Source of the DNA: Bradyrhizobium sp. CCH5-F6
GTDB lineage: Bacteria > Pseudomonadota > Alphaproteobacteria > Rhizobiales > Xanthobacteraceae
DNA: 64,000 nucleotides
Reading direction: 5' to 3'
Assembly (NCBI RefSeq): GCF_001556045.1
Contig: NZ_LSIC01000047.1
Location: 62,001 to 126,000, forward strand
Shown: positions 34,813-43,128 of the stretch, in pieces
Layout of the letters: every line of letters starts with the position of its first letter
How positions within the stretch are numbered: position 1 is the first letter of the stretch
The notes under the pieces: model-generated
What the model was told of the DNA's origin: nothing
What the model saw: only the letters and a program-made list of their open reading frames with translations
The model's database searches: none
Program-made: the position numbers and the translations under genes

Positions 34813-35847
34813 ATGACCAAGTATAAGCTCGAGTACATTTGGCTCGACGGATATACGCCGACTCCGAATTTGCGCGGCAAGACTCAGATCAAGGAATTCG
34901 CGTCGTTCCCGACGCTCGAGCAGCTTCCGCTCTGGGGCTTCGATGGCTCCTCCACCCAGCAGGCCGAAGGCCACAGCTCCGATTGCGTGCTGAAGCCGGT
35001 CGCGGTGTTCCCGGACGGTGCCCGCACCAACGGGGTGCTGGTGATGTGCGAAGTCATGATGCCCGATGGCAAGACCCCGCATCCGTCCAACAAGCGCGCC
35101 ACCATCCTCGACGATCCCGGCGCCTGGTTCGGCTTCGAGCAGGAGTACTTCTTCTACAAGGACGGCCGCCCGCTCGGCTTCCCGGAATACGGCTATCCGG
35201 CGCCGCAGGGCCCGTACTACACCGGCGTCGGCTACAAGTTCGTCGGCGACATCGCCCGCAAGATCGTCGAAGAGCATCTCGACCTCTGCCTCGCTGCCGG
35301 CATCAACCATGAAGGCATCAACGCGGAAGTCGCCAAGGGCCAGTGGGAATTCCAGATCTTCGGCAAGGGCTCCAAGAAGGCCGCTGACGAAATGTGGATG
35401 GCCCGCTACCTGATGCTGCGCCTGACCGAGAAGTACGGCATCGACATCGAATTCCACTGCAAGCCGCTCGGCGACACCGACTGGAACGGCTCCGGCATGC
35501 ACGCCAACTTCTCGACCGCCTATATGCGCGAAGTCGGCGGCAAGGAGTACTTCGAGGCGCTGATGGCGGCGTTCGAGAAGAACCTGATGGACCACATCGC
35601 CGTCTATGGCCCGGACAACGACAAGCGTCTGACCGGCAAGCACGAGACCGCGCCGTGGAACAAGTTCAGCTACGGCGTTGCCGATCGCGGCGCTTCGATC
35701 CGCGTTCCGCACTCCTTCGTCAACAACGGCTACAAGGGCTATCTGGAAGACCGCCGTCCGAACTCGCAGGGCGACCCCTACCAGATCGCTTCGCAGATCC
35801 TGAAGACGATCGCGTCCGTGCCGACCGACAAGAAGGCCGCGGCCTAA
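34813..35847 (+). CDS. glnII: glutamine synthetase type II (eukaryote-like)
   Basis: This 344-residue GSII makes glutamine from glutamate, ammonia and ATP in the cytosol, and is the nitrogen-stress isozyme in rhizobia beside GlnA. The start MTKYKLEYIWLDGYTPTPNL is standard. Visible blocks are LPLWGFDGSSTQQAEGHSSD, FGFEQEYFFYKDG (metal Glu), GINAEVAKGQWEFQ, DTDWNGSGMHANFST (ammonia and glutamate site) and NKFSYGVADRGASIRVP. The short length and lack of the adenylylation-loop Tyr separate it from type I. A sigma-54 promoter and a strong terminator frame it. Confidence 0.97.
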   Translation: MTKYKLEYIWLDGYTPTPNLRGKTQIKEFASFPTLEQLPLWGFDGSSTQQAEGHSSDCVLKPVAVFPDGARTNGVLVMCEVMMPDGKTPHPSNKRATILDDPGAWFGFEQEYFFYKDGRPLGFPEYGYPAPQGPYYTGVGYKFVGDIARKIVEEHLDLCLAAGINHEGINAEVAKGQWEFQIFGKGSKKAADEMWMARYLMLRLTEKYGIDIEFHCKPLGDTDWNGSGMHANFSTAYMREVGGKEYFEALMAAFEKNLMDHIAVYGPDNDKRLTGKHETAPWNKFSYGVADRGASIRVPHSFVNNGYKGYLEDRRPNSQGDPYQIASQILKTIASVPTDKKAAA

Positions 35848-35891
35848 GATCCTCCCGGCCCGGGCTGGGGGGCTGGCCCGGGTTGGTCTCA

Positions 35892-35925
35892 ATCCGCCGG
35901 AGCTGCAAGGCTCCGGCGGATTTTT
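35892..35925 (+). terminator. rho-independent terminator of glnII
   Basis: A 12-base perfect stem ATCCGCCGGAGC / GCTCCGGCGGAT with the 6-base loop TGCAAG is followed by TTTT. It lies 45 bases after the glnII stop and is a canonical strong terminator. Confidence 0.92.
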
Positions 35926-36042
35926 GCATTTGAATGACGGCCGTCCCCGTGTGTGCCGAACCCGGCTCCGCGAAACTTGTCCATTGCCGCCGAAAGCGGG
36001 ATAGAGTGCTCCAGGACGCGCGCAGGGCCGGGGACACGGCTG

Positions 36043-36744
36043 GTGTTTGAAGGCTTCTACAAGGTGAGATTTCAGCTCGGCGATGCCGTCGGCCGGAGCG
36101 TGATGCATGCCGGCAACGGCAAGATGCTCGGCGGCAATTCGGCCTTCGCGCATATCGGCACCTACGTGAAGACCGGCGAGGGCGTGGACATCGTGATCAG
36201 CACCGTCCGCCATAACCCGGATCCGAGCTACCGCGCCATGGCGGGCACGGATGATGCCACCTTGATCGCGAAGGGCTGGGCAGACGGCGATCTCTATCGC
36301 TTCAAGGGTGAGCTGAAGGAGCTGCCCGGCGTGCCCTTCCAGTCGCTGATGACGCCGATCACTGAAGATGAAGTGCCGATTGCCGGGGGCGTTGGCGAGG
36401 CCGGCATCGCCGACGGTCTCTACTCGATCCATCTGCGGATGCTCGACGGCCTCGACGGCGGCCTCACCGGCGTGATGCTGCTCAACCAGGGCCGCATCCT
36501 CGGCGGCGATGCGTCCTTCCACTATCTCGGGAGCTACACTGCCGCCAACGGCCGTTGGAAGGGCCAGATTCTGAACCAGGAGCACACGCCGGCCAAGGAC
36601 GATCCGATCTTCGGCGGCCATGAGGTCGGCATCGGCTTTTCCGGTAGCTACGATGCGGAGCAGGCGGTGCTGGAGGCGACCGCGCTTGCCGGCAAGCGCA
36701 GCCTGCGCCTGACCGCAGCACTCAGGCTGATGCATCGCGCCTGA
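36043..36744 (+). CDS. GrlR-like protein with two tandem barrel domains, paralogue A
   Basis: I start this 233-residue protein at GTG 36043, at the position homologous to the TTG start of its paralogue at 39724. The sequence is two tandem copies of a GrlR-like unit. GFYKVRFQLGDAVGRSVMHA with GKMLGGNSAFAHIGTY opens copy 1, and GLYSIHLRMLDGLDGGLTGV with GRILGGDASFHYLGSY opens copy 2. GrlR of pathogenic E. coli is a single-unit lipocalin-like beta-barrel that sequesters the activator GrlA. The doubled form here is a distant relative of unknown role. No signal peptide is seen. It precedes the ModA-like gene by 37 bases. Confidence 0.78.
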   Translation: MFEGFYKVRFQLGDAVGRSVMHAGNGKMLGGNSAFAHIGTYVKTGEGVDIVISTVRHNPDPSYRAMAGTDDATLIAKGWADGDLYRFKGELKELPGVPFQSLMTPITEDEVPIAGGVGEAGIADGLYSIHLRMLDGLDGGLTGVMLLNQGRILGGDASFHYLGSYTAANGRWKGQILNQEHTPAKDDPIFGGHEVGIGFSGSYDAEQAVLEATALAGKRSLRLTAALRLMHRA

Positions 36745-36749
36745 TCGCG

Positions 36750-36787
36750 CCAGGAACGGCTCATGGAACCAGGAACGGCTCATGGAA
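36750..36787 (+). repeat. 19-base tandem duplication of a ribosome-binding site and start codon
   Basis: CCAGGAACGGCTCATGGAA occurs twice in a row (36750-36768 and 36769-36787). Each copy carries AGGA and an ATG. The first ATG (36763) is out of frame with the gene; the second (36782) is its probable start. Translation beginning at the first would read a different frame. Confidence 0.9.
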
Positions 36788-37465
36788 AATGTCCGCATGC
36801 TCTCGACGCTCGGCCTGATGGGCGCGATGCGCAGCCTGTCCTCCGCGTTCGAGACTGCGACGGGCATCCATGTCGATGCCGACTTCGCGCCGACCCTGGC
36901 GCTGCTCAAGCGCTTGCGCGAGGGTGAAGCCGCCGATCTCGTCATCCTCACCCGCGAAGGGCTCGACGAGATGATCGGCGAAGGGCGCGTGGTTGCCGGC
37001 GGCGCGGCCGATCTGGCGCGCTCCTTCGTCGGCATCGCCGTGAGGGCCGGGCAGGTGCATCCCGACATCGGCAACGAAACGGCGCTGCGCACAACCTTGC
37101 TCGCAGCGCGGTCCGTCGCCTATTCGCGGCTCGGTGCGAGCGGCGTGTATTTCGCCCAGCTGATCGTGCGGATGGGCATTGAGGCCGAGATCAACGCCAG
37201 GGCCACCATCGTCGAGCAGGGATTCACGGCGGAGCGGCTCGTGACCGGCGAGGCTGACCTTGCCGTGCAACAGATCAGCGAGCTGAAGCAGGTCGGCGGC
37301 ATCGAGGTCGTCGGCCCGATTCCGCATGATTTGCAGACGCCGGCCGTGTTCTCCGCCGGGCGCATGGCGAATGCGAAACAAGCCGAAGCCGCCGACCGGC
37401 TCTTAAGCTATTTGGCATCACCTGATGTCGTGCCCGTGCTGCGCCAATCGGGACTTGAGCCTTGA
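36782..37465 (+). CDS. ModA-like substrate-binding fold protein without signal peptide
   Basis: This 227-residue protein resembles molybdate or other type II periplasmic-binding proteins: MLSTLGLMGAMRSLSSAFET, ADLVILTREGLDEMIGEGRV, then SVAYSRLGASGVYFAQLIVR (Ser-Gly ligand turn) and GEADLAVQQISELKQVGGIE. The signal peptide that such proteins need for export is absent at this start and in the in-frame codons upstream. It may work as a cytoplasmic ligand sensor. It overlaps the next gene's possible start and follows the GrlR-like gene, so all three may be cotranscribed. Confidence 0.8.
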   Translation: MENVRMLSTLGLMGAMRSLSSAFETATGIHVDADFAPTLALLKRLREGEAADLVILTREGLDEMIGEGRVVAGGAADLARSFVGIAVRAGQVHPDIGNETALRTTLLAARSVAYSRLGASGVYFAQLIVRMGIEAEINARATIVEQGFTAERLVTGEADLAVQQISELKQVGGIEVVGPIPHDLQTPAVFSAGRMANAKQAEAADRLLSYLASPDVVPVLRQSGLEP

Positions 37466-37491
37466 ATTTGCCGGGACGGGGACGCAACGTG

Positions 37492-38319
37492 ATGCTCATG
37501 CGGACTTATCTCCTTGCCATGCTCTTCGCGCTCGCCGCGCCGCTGACGGCGCAGGCGCAGTCGGCCGACCTCGTTCTGTGCGACCGCGTCGCCGCCGATC
37601 CCAGCGACCCCGACAAGCCGGCTGACGTGAAGGGCGTGGCGGAAATCGCAGCGGCCGACGTCACGATCGCCGTCAAGTTCTGCAAACAGGCCGCAGCATC
37701 GTCACGGCGTGCCATGTTCGCGCTCGGGCGGGCCTATGCCGCCAACCGGCAGACGGCGGAGGCGATGGCGGCCTGGCGCAAGGCCGCCGACAAGGGATCG
37801 AGTGCGGCGATGGTCGAACTCGGCGTGGCCTATGCCACCGGTACGGGCGTTGCGAAGGACGAGGCGCAGGCGCGAAAGCTGTTCGAGAAGGCGGCGCAAT
37901 CAGGCAATCCCCGCGCTGTCAGCAATCTTGCCGCGCTCGGCGGCGCAGGCGGCAGCGCGCCGGCCGACCCCGCGCAGGCGCGCGCACTTCTCGGCAAGGC
38001 TGCCGAGACCAACGCTGAAGCACAGTATCAGCTCGGCCTGATGCTGTCCGCAGGCGAGGGCGGTGCCAAGGACGACGCCGCGGCGCGCGCGCTGTTCGAG
38101 AAGGCGGCGGCGCAGAACCATCCTGGCGCGCTGGAGCGGATGGGCGCCTTCGCGCAGGAAGGCCGCGGCGGGCCCAAGGACAAGGACGCTGCAAAAGCCT
38201 ATTACGAGCGGGCCGCGGCGCTCGGCGACGACGACGCCAAGAAGGCGCTGGAGCGGCTGCGCTGTCCCTACGCGATCAAGGACAAGCAGGGCAAGCTCGT
38301 CACCACGCTGTGCTTCTAA
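37492..38319 (+). CDS. secreted Sel1/TPR repeat protein
   Basis: The 275-residue protein starts at 37492 (MLMRTYLLAMLFALAAPLTA) with a signal peptide ending in AQAQ. It carries about five Sel1-like repeats (for example RAMFALGRAYAANRQTAEAM, AAMVELGVAYATGTGVAKDE, AEAQYQLGLMLSAGEGGAKD and ALERMGAFAQEGRGGPKDKD). A terminal Cys pair (LRCPYAI and TTLCF) suggests a disulfide. Such proteins are periplasmic adaptors in signalling or envelope assembly. The exact partner is unknown. Confidence 0.85.
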   Translation: MLMRTYLLAMLFALAAPLTAQAQSADLVLCDRVAADPSDPDKPADVKGVAEIAAADVTIAVKFCKQAAASSRRAMFALGRAYAANRQTAEAMAAWRKAADKGSSAAMVELGVAYATGTGVAKDEAQARKLFEKAAQSGNPRAVSNLAALGGAGGSAPADPAQARALLGKAAETNAEAQYQLGLMLSAGEGGAKDDAAARALFEKAAAQNHPGALERMGAFAQEGRGGPKDKDAAKAYYERAAALGDDDAKKALERLRCPYAIKDKQGKLVTTLCF

Positions 38320-38320
38320 A

Positions 38321-38779
38321 TCACTTCATGTAATAGGCGAGATCGTTGCGGGCGTCGCGATAGCTCGTCTCGAGATAGAAGGGAAACTTTCGCGCGGCCT
38401 GCGCCACCGCGCGCGCCACGCAGTCGCCGAAATCACCGTTCCAGTCGAAGTGCTTGTTGTAGGCGTCCTCGAACCTGACGGCGGTGATGATGGCCTGCCT
38501 GATCGCCTGATCGTCGGCGTTCGGATGGGCGCGCTTCACATAGCCGAACATCGGCCCTTCATGGGCATGGTCGCGTTCATAGCGGCGTTTGGCGCTGAAC
38601 TGTTCCGGCGTGAGCGTCCGATTGATGCGGATCTCTTCGGCGGTCGGGCGTCCCTCGATCGTGTCGAACCGGTAGCGCTGGCGCCATAGTTCGTAGGCCG
38701 CATCGAGCAGCGGCAGCTTCGCTGCTCTGGCGATGATTGCGCCGATCTCGTCTTGTGCTGATGGCTGCGGAGTATCCAT
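38321..38779 (-). CDS. conserved protein of unknown function
   Basis: This 152-residue soluble protein (MDTPQPSAQDEIGAIIARAA) has no signal peptide and no family I recognise. It is rich in charged helices, with a mid-region EEIRINRTLTPEQFSAKRRYE and a C-terminal HFDWNGDFGDCVARAVAQAA. It ends one base after the convergent Sel1 gene's stop, so the two share no spacer. The gene looks real by codon pattern (high third-position GC) and by lack of a competing frame. Confidence 0.65.
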   Translation of the reverse strand: MDTPQPSAQDEIGAIIARAAKLPLLDAAYELWRQRYRFDTIEGRPTAEEIRINRTLTPEQFSAKRRYERDHAHEGPMFGYVKRAHPNADDQAIRQAIITAVRFEDAYNKHFDWNGDFGDCVARAVAQAARKFPFYLETSYRDARNDLAYYMK

Positions 38780-38929
38780 TCCACTTGGTCGCGTGTCCGC
38801 GCAGGCGGGTTCGAGCCGCAGATTATCGCGTGCTTTTGCCGACGGGATCGACGCCGCCCTTGATCGAGCGCAAGACTCCCGGGCGCCGCGCCGGCTTACA
38901 CTTGGATCTCACGGGAATGGAGATCTACG

Positions 38930-39403
38930 ATGAGGCTTCGAAGTTGGATGCTGCTGGCCCTGGCCGGCCTAAGCGCGATAACCGGCGTGGCAGCGGCGCA
39001 GGACCTCAAATCGCCATCCTCGGACCTGTACGTCCCGCGCCTCGGCGACATCATGGGCATCGCGCAGACGCGTCACCAGAAACTCTGGCTGGCCGGCAAA
39101 GCCCAGCACTGGGAGCTTGCGGACTATGAGCTGCGCCAGCTCAAGACCAGCCTGGTCGAGGCCGCCGTGCTCTACTCGGGCATTCCCGTCAGCAACGTCA
39201 CGACGTTGGAGCCGTCGCTGCAATCGATCTCCGACGCGCTCGCGGCGAAGGACGGCCGCAAATTCGCAAAAGCCTTCGGCAATCTGACCGAGGGCTGCAA
39301 TGCCTGCCATCGCTCGATGAATCGCAACTTCGTCATCATGAAGGTCCCTTCCGGGCAGGAGCCATTTGCCAATCAGCAGTTTGCGCCGCCGTCCAAGCCA
39401 TGA
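38930..39403 (+). CDS. secreted protein with C-terminal CxxCH haem motif (cytochrome c-like)
   Basis: This 157-residue protein has a signal peptide (MRLRSWMLLALAGLSAITGV, cleavage near AAAQ). The mature part is mostly helical and ends with one haem-attachment site, GCNACHRSMNR, near residue 125. The helical body with a C-terminal CxxCH resembles class II cytochromes c (c-prime or c556 type), but the match is loose. It would be periplasmic, bind one c-type haem, and may accept electrons or sense gases. It is divergent from 38321-38779 with a 150-base spacer. Confidence 0.75.
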   Translation: MRLRSWMLLALAGLSAITGVAAAQDLKSPSSDLYVPRLGDIMGIAQTRHQKLWLAGKAQHWELADYELRQLKTSLVEAAVLYSGIPVSNVTTLEPSLQSISDALAAKDGRKFAKAFGNLTEGCNACHRSMNRNFVIMKVPSGQEPFANQQFAPPSKP

Positions 39404-39723
39404 CGGAACGGATGTAGAGCGCAGCGGGCTCGGTCACCTGAGGTCCAGTATTCAAGACGTCACTGAGCGGGCCCGGGGGCTTTCCAGAACAAAAGCTCGA
39501 AAACAACCCCATGCACAGTAGCCTTGGCATTGAAATCGTTGCGAAATCCCGATATGCGGATTTTACGAAATGGATTTGCTTTGTCGGGCAAAACAGGGGC
39601 ATGATGGCAAGGTGGCAGGAGCGGGGTTTCCGAGCCACCCCTGCGCGGAAAAGCCGGGTGGAATGGCTGCGGCAGCGGTGCTAGGTACCCGTCGATCACT
39701 TTCGAATTTGCGGGTTCATTGCG
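39404..39723. other. 320-base spacer before the second GrlR-like gene
   Basis: No gene is defended here. A TTGAAA/TATGCG pair with a 17-base spacer near 39530 could be a promoter for the GrlR-like gene, but the -10 match is weak. No repeat or stem-loop of note was seen. Confidence 0.4.
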
Positions 39724-40428
39724 TTGCTGGACGGGCTCTACAAGGTTGAATACGGCGTCAACGACGCGTCCGGCTGCAGCATCATGTGCCTGCACGACGG
39801 CAAGATGCTGGGCGGCAATTCCGGCTTTGCGCATCTTGGCACCTATCTCGAGCGCGACGGCGAGATCGTCGCCGAGGTGATCACCGAGCGGCACAATCAC
39901 GATCCCAACTACAAGCCGCTGATGGGCGCCGACGTCGCCTCGATCGGGGCGCGCGGCCGGCTCTACGGCAACCAGATCCGTCTCGAGGGCGGCGCTAACA
40001 CCATGCCGGGCGCCAAGTTCTGGGCCAATCTCACGCGGCTCGATGACGGCGTGCTGCCGGCACGCGGGACGATTGGCCAAGGCGGCATCGCCAACGGGCT
40101 CTACGGGATGAGCCTGCGGGCGCTGGACGGGGTCGATGCCGGACTGTCCGGCGTGATGCTGCTGATCGACGGCCGCATCCTCGGGGGCGATGCGTTCTTC
40201 TATTATCTCGGCTCCTATTCCTCGGCGAACGGCCGGTGGAAGGGCGAGATGCTGAACCAGGAGCACACGCCGGCGAAAGGCGTGAACCCGGTGTTCGGCG
40301 GTTACGAGGTCGGGATCGGATTTTCGGGAACTTGCAGCGAGGATAGCGGCGAACTCGAAGGCATCGCGCTCGCCGGCAAGCGCAGCCTTCGGCTGGTCGC
40401 GTCACTGAAGCTGATGCGTCGGGCTTAA
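39724..40428 (+). CDS. GrlR-like protein with two tandem barrel domains, paralogue B
   Basis: The TTG start at 39724 gives 234 residues and matches paralogue A at 36043 along the whole length, including the shared block NGRWKGEMLNQEHTPAKG and the end GFSGTCSEDSGELEGIALAG with KRSLRLVASLKLMRRA. Copy 1 (GLYKVEYGVNDASGCSIMCL, then GKMLGGNSGFAHLGTYLE) and copy 2 (GLYGMSLRALDGVDAGLSGV, then GRILGGDAFFYYLGSYSS) show the same internal duplication. Copy 1 has extra Cys. No signal peptide is seen. Its role is unknown; GrlR-type proteins are partner-binding repressors. Confidence 0.78.
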   Translation: MLDGLYKVEYGVNDASGCSIMCLHDGKMLGGNSGFAHLGTYLERDGEIVAEVITERHNHDPNYKPLMGADVASIGARGRLYGNQIRLEGGANTMPGAKFWANLTRLDDGVLPARGTIGQGGIANGLYGMSLRALDGVDAGLSGVMLLIDGRILGGDAFFYYLGSYSSANGRWKGEMLNQEHTPAKGVNPVFGGYEVGIGFSGTCSEDSGELEGIALAGKRSLRLVASLKLMRRA

Positions 40429-40606
40429 ACCCGCCTCCGCTCAATGGTAGGGAATGTACTTCGCGCCCTCGGCGAGAAACTTCACGGCTGCCTTCATTGC
40501 ATTGAGAAACATCGAGCGCCTCGGATCCGACCACGTCTAGGCATGAGTTAGCAAATATCGTGCCCGGTTCAGGAATCCGCCGTGCCGGCCGCGTCGCGCG
40601 CGTCCG

Positions 40607-41602
40607 CTACGGGGTCGATATTGTCAGCTGCTGGGCGGCGAAGCTGACGCTGTTGAAGAACTCGTCGACAAGCCGCGGAGCTCGAAATCGGTACAATCGG
40701 GCGAGCACGAGGTTCTGCGGCCGGTCCACGTCGGCGACCGGCCGCGACGTCAGCGTACCGTGGCCGCAAACATTATAGGGTGGCACAAAATTCAGCAGCG
40801 CGAAGCCGAATCCGTTTGCCACGAGGCTGCGTACCATCTCGAACGAGTCGACGCGGTGCGCGATGGTCGGGCTGAGACCCCGATTTCCGAACAACGACAA
40901 GAAGTAGTCGCGAGTCCGGGGCTGATCGAGCAGCACCATCGGCAGGCCGACCAGATCAGACAGGACGCAACTCTGACTGGAGGCGAGCGGATGGCCACTC
41001 GGCAGCACGACCTGGATGGGCATCGATCTCAACGGCAGAGCGTGAAGCGTTGTCGGAATATCGTAGTCGTAGACGATGATCAGGTCGAAACTTCCGTTGT
41101 GCAGACCGTCGAGCAGCGCTTCATGCTTGTCCGCTCGCCAGCGCATCTCAATGTTGGGATGCTTCTCCTGCAGGTCTCGCAGCACCAGAGGAACGAGATA
41201 GGGCGCGATGGTTGCGAGGCATCCAACGTTGATGCGGCCAGCGGCTCGAAACGGGCCCCGTTGCGCAACGGCCTCGATCTCGCGGGCATGGAGGAGAATG
41301 TTTCGGGCGTGAGCGGCGAGATCCTGCCCGGCCGAGGTCAGCACCAGGCCGCGCGCGTGACGCCGGATGAACAGCTGTGTCTGAAGGAATTCCTCGATCT
41401 GGGAGATCGCAGTCGAGATCGAAGCGGACGACACGTTCAGGGTTTCCGAGGCGCGCAATACGCTCTCGTGGTTCGCAGTTGCGAGAAAATAAGTGAGCTG
41501 TCGCAGCGAGAGCTTGGGGACGGCCTCGCCAACTTCGATCTGGTCCCTGTACTTCTCGCTCGTCAACCGGCCGATCTCCTCAAAGGCTCCAATTTGAAGC
41601 AT
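40607..41602 (-). CDS. LysR family regulator of the adjacent catabolic operon
   Basis: This 331-residue protein has a LysR N-terminal HTH (LSLRQLTYFLATANHESVLR, then ASISTAISQIEEFLQTQLFI) and a periplasmic-binding-like effector domain (INVGCLATIAPYLVPLVLRD). A GTG about 28 codons inside the frame (PKLSLRQLTY) is an alternative start. It is divergent from the Rieske oxygenase gene with a 156-base spacer, the classic layout for a LysR activator of a catabolic operon. The inducer is unknown and may be the operon's substrate or an intermediate. Confidence 0.88.
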   Translation of the reverse strand: MLQIGAFEEIGRLTSEKYRDQIEVGEAVPKLSLRQLTYFLATANHESVLRASETLNVSSASISTAISQIEEFLQTQLFIRRHARGLVLTSAGQDLAAHARNILLHAREIEAVAQRGPFRAAGRINVGCLATIAPYLVPLVLRDLQEKHPNIEMRWRADKHEALLDGLHNGSFDLIIVYDYDIPTTLHALPLRSMPIQVVLPSGHPLASSQSCVLSDLVGLPMVLLDQPRTRDYFLSLFGNRGLSPTIAHRVDSFEMVRSLVANGFGFALLNFVPPYNVCGHGTLTSRPVADVDRPQNLVLARLYRFRAPRLVDEFFNSVSFAAQQLTISTP

Positions 41603-41758
41603 TTACTGCTCTGATCGTGAGCATTGCCGCTGTCCGAATGAGCAGTTCAAGATTTCCAAACTCATCGTGCAAGTAACTATTATTGGCAGAACCAGAGCCT
41701 CGCACAATACTCAAACGAGACTAATTCCAAAGACCCGCGCGAGCGGACGAGGGCGGCG

Positions 41759-43105
41759 ATGGTTGCGCAAAAGCAGTTTCTTACGACAGCCTATGGTGGC
41801 TATCTCAAGCGGGAGATACCCGGAGAGAACGTCGAACTCACGCATGTGGAGAAGGGGGCGCCTGCCGGCGAGCTGCTGCGGCGCTATTGGCAACCGATTG
41901 CGTTGACGTCGGAGCTAACCGACGTGCCGCTTGGCTTCCGCATGTTCGGCGAAGACCTTGTTGTGTTCCGCACCACCCAAGGCGAGTACGGCATCCTCGA
42001 CCGGCATTGCAGCCATCGCGGCACGTCGCTGGAGTTTGGGCTGCCGACGGAGAACGGATTGCGATGCTGCTATCACGGCTGGCTGTTCGGCGTGAATGGG
42101 CAGGTGCTGGAAACGCCGGGCGATCCTCCCGGAAGTGCGCTGAAGGACCGGCTGTTTCACGGCGCCTATCCCTGCAAGGAGTACAAGGGCCTGATTTTCG
42201 GCTACTTCGGGCCACCCGACAGTATTCCGGAGTTTCCGATCTTCGACAGCTACGAGTATCCGGGCGACAAGCTGGTGCCGTATTGCATCACCTATCCCTG
42301 CAACTGGCTGCAGGTACAGGAGAACGTCATGGACCCCGCCCATGCCGTGTTCCTGCACACTCGCGTCACCTTTTCGCATTTCTCCGATACGTGGGGCGAA
42401 TTGCCGGTGATGGACTTTGTCGAGACGCCGACCGGAATGATCTACGTCACCACGCGGCGCTGGAAGGACAAGGTCTGGGTCCGTTCCAACGATATCATCA
42501 TGCCGAACCTCGCGCAGGTCGGGCATATCTGGGAGGATGGCCAGGATGCCAAGCAGTTCGGTCGTGTCGGCATCACACGCTGGACCACGCCGATCGACAA
42601 CACGACGTGCAAGGTGATCGGATGGCGGCACTTCCATCCCGAGGTCAACCCCCGCGGGATCGGCAAGGAAGAGGACGACTTCTACGGTCAGGGCGCCGGC
42701 GGGTCGTTCGAGGAGCGGCAGCGTCTGCCCGGTGACTACGACGCGATCGTCACCCAACGTCCAATCGCGCTGCATTCGCTCGAGCACCTCACCTACTGCG
42801 ACAAGGGAGTGGTGATGCTGCGCAAGCTGCTGCGTCGCGACATCCGCAAAGTCGCGGCCGGCGAGGAGCCGCCGCGTTCGACGCTCCGCTCGAGCGGGTT
42901 GATCCCGACATACTGCCACGACACCGTGTTGGCGATCCCGCCGATCGCCGGTGTCGACGATCTCGAACTCCAGGAAGAGATCGGACGCCGTGTGACCGAG
43001 ATCGTGATCGCGGGCGATCATCACGTCGCCGACGACAGACACGAGGTCGTCCGCAAGCTTCTCGGCGAATACGAACGCACCGTCGCATCGCAGGCCGCGG
43101 CCTGA
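41759..43105 (+). CDS. Rieske non-haem iron oxygenase alpha subunit
   Basis: This 448-residue oxygenase has the Rieske [2Fe-2S] ligands C84 and H86 (HCSHRGTSLEFG) and C103 and H106 (RCCYHGWLFG). The catalytic iron site is D192, H195 and H200 (NVMDPAHAVFLH). The overall plan resembles phthalate 4,5-dioxygenase-type (PobA/CarA-like) ring-hydroxylating or O-demethylating enzymes without a beta subunit. Electrons should come from the ferredoxin-reductase at the operon's end. It heads the operon. The substrate is unknown. Confidence 0.92.
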   Translation: MVAQKQFLTTAYGGYLKREIPGENVELTHVEKGAPAGELLRRYWQPIALTSELTDVPLGFRMFGEDLVVFRTTQGEYGILDRHCSHRGTSLEFGLPTENGLRCCYHGWLFGVNGQVLETPGDPPGSALKDRLFHGAYPCKEYKGLIFGYFGPPDSIPEFPIFDSYEYPGDKLVPYCITYPCNWLQVQENVMDPAHAVFLHTRVTFSHFSDTWGELPVMDFVETPTGMIYVTTRRWKDKVWVRSNDIIMPNLAQVGHIWEDGQDAKQFGRVGITRWTTPIDNTTCKVIGWRHFHPEVNPRGIGKEEDDFYGQGAGGSFEERQRLPGDYDAIVTQRPIALHSLEHLTYCDKGVVMLRKLLRRDIRKVAAGEEPPRSTLRSSGLIPTYCHDTVLAIPPIAGVDDLELQEEIGRRVTEIVIAGDHHVADDRHEVVRKLLGEYERTVASQAAA

Positions 43106-43128
43106 GCCTCGAAGAAGAGAGTTTCAAC

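Noticed and set aside
34810..37092. 760-codon minus-strand frame opposite glnII and the GrlR-like gene
   Set aside because: It is antisense to glnII, a certain gene, and shows no domain. It is a shadow frame.
36043..40428. Possible type III secretion regulatory locus because of GrlR similarity
   Set aside because: No secretion apparatus, chaperone or GrlA-like gene is present nearby. The similarity is only to the barrel family.
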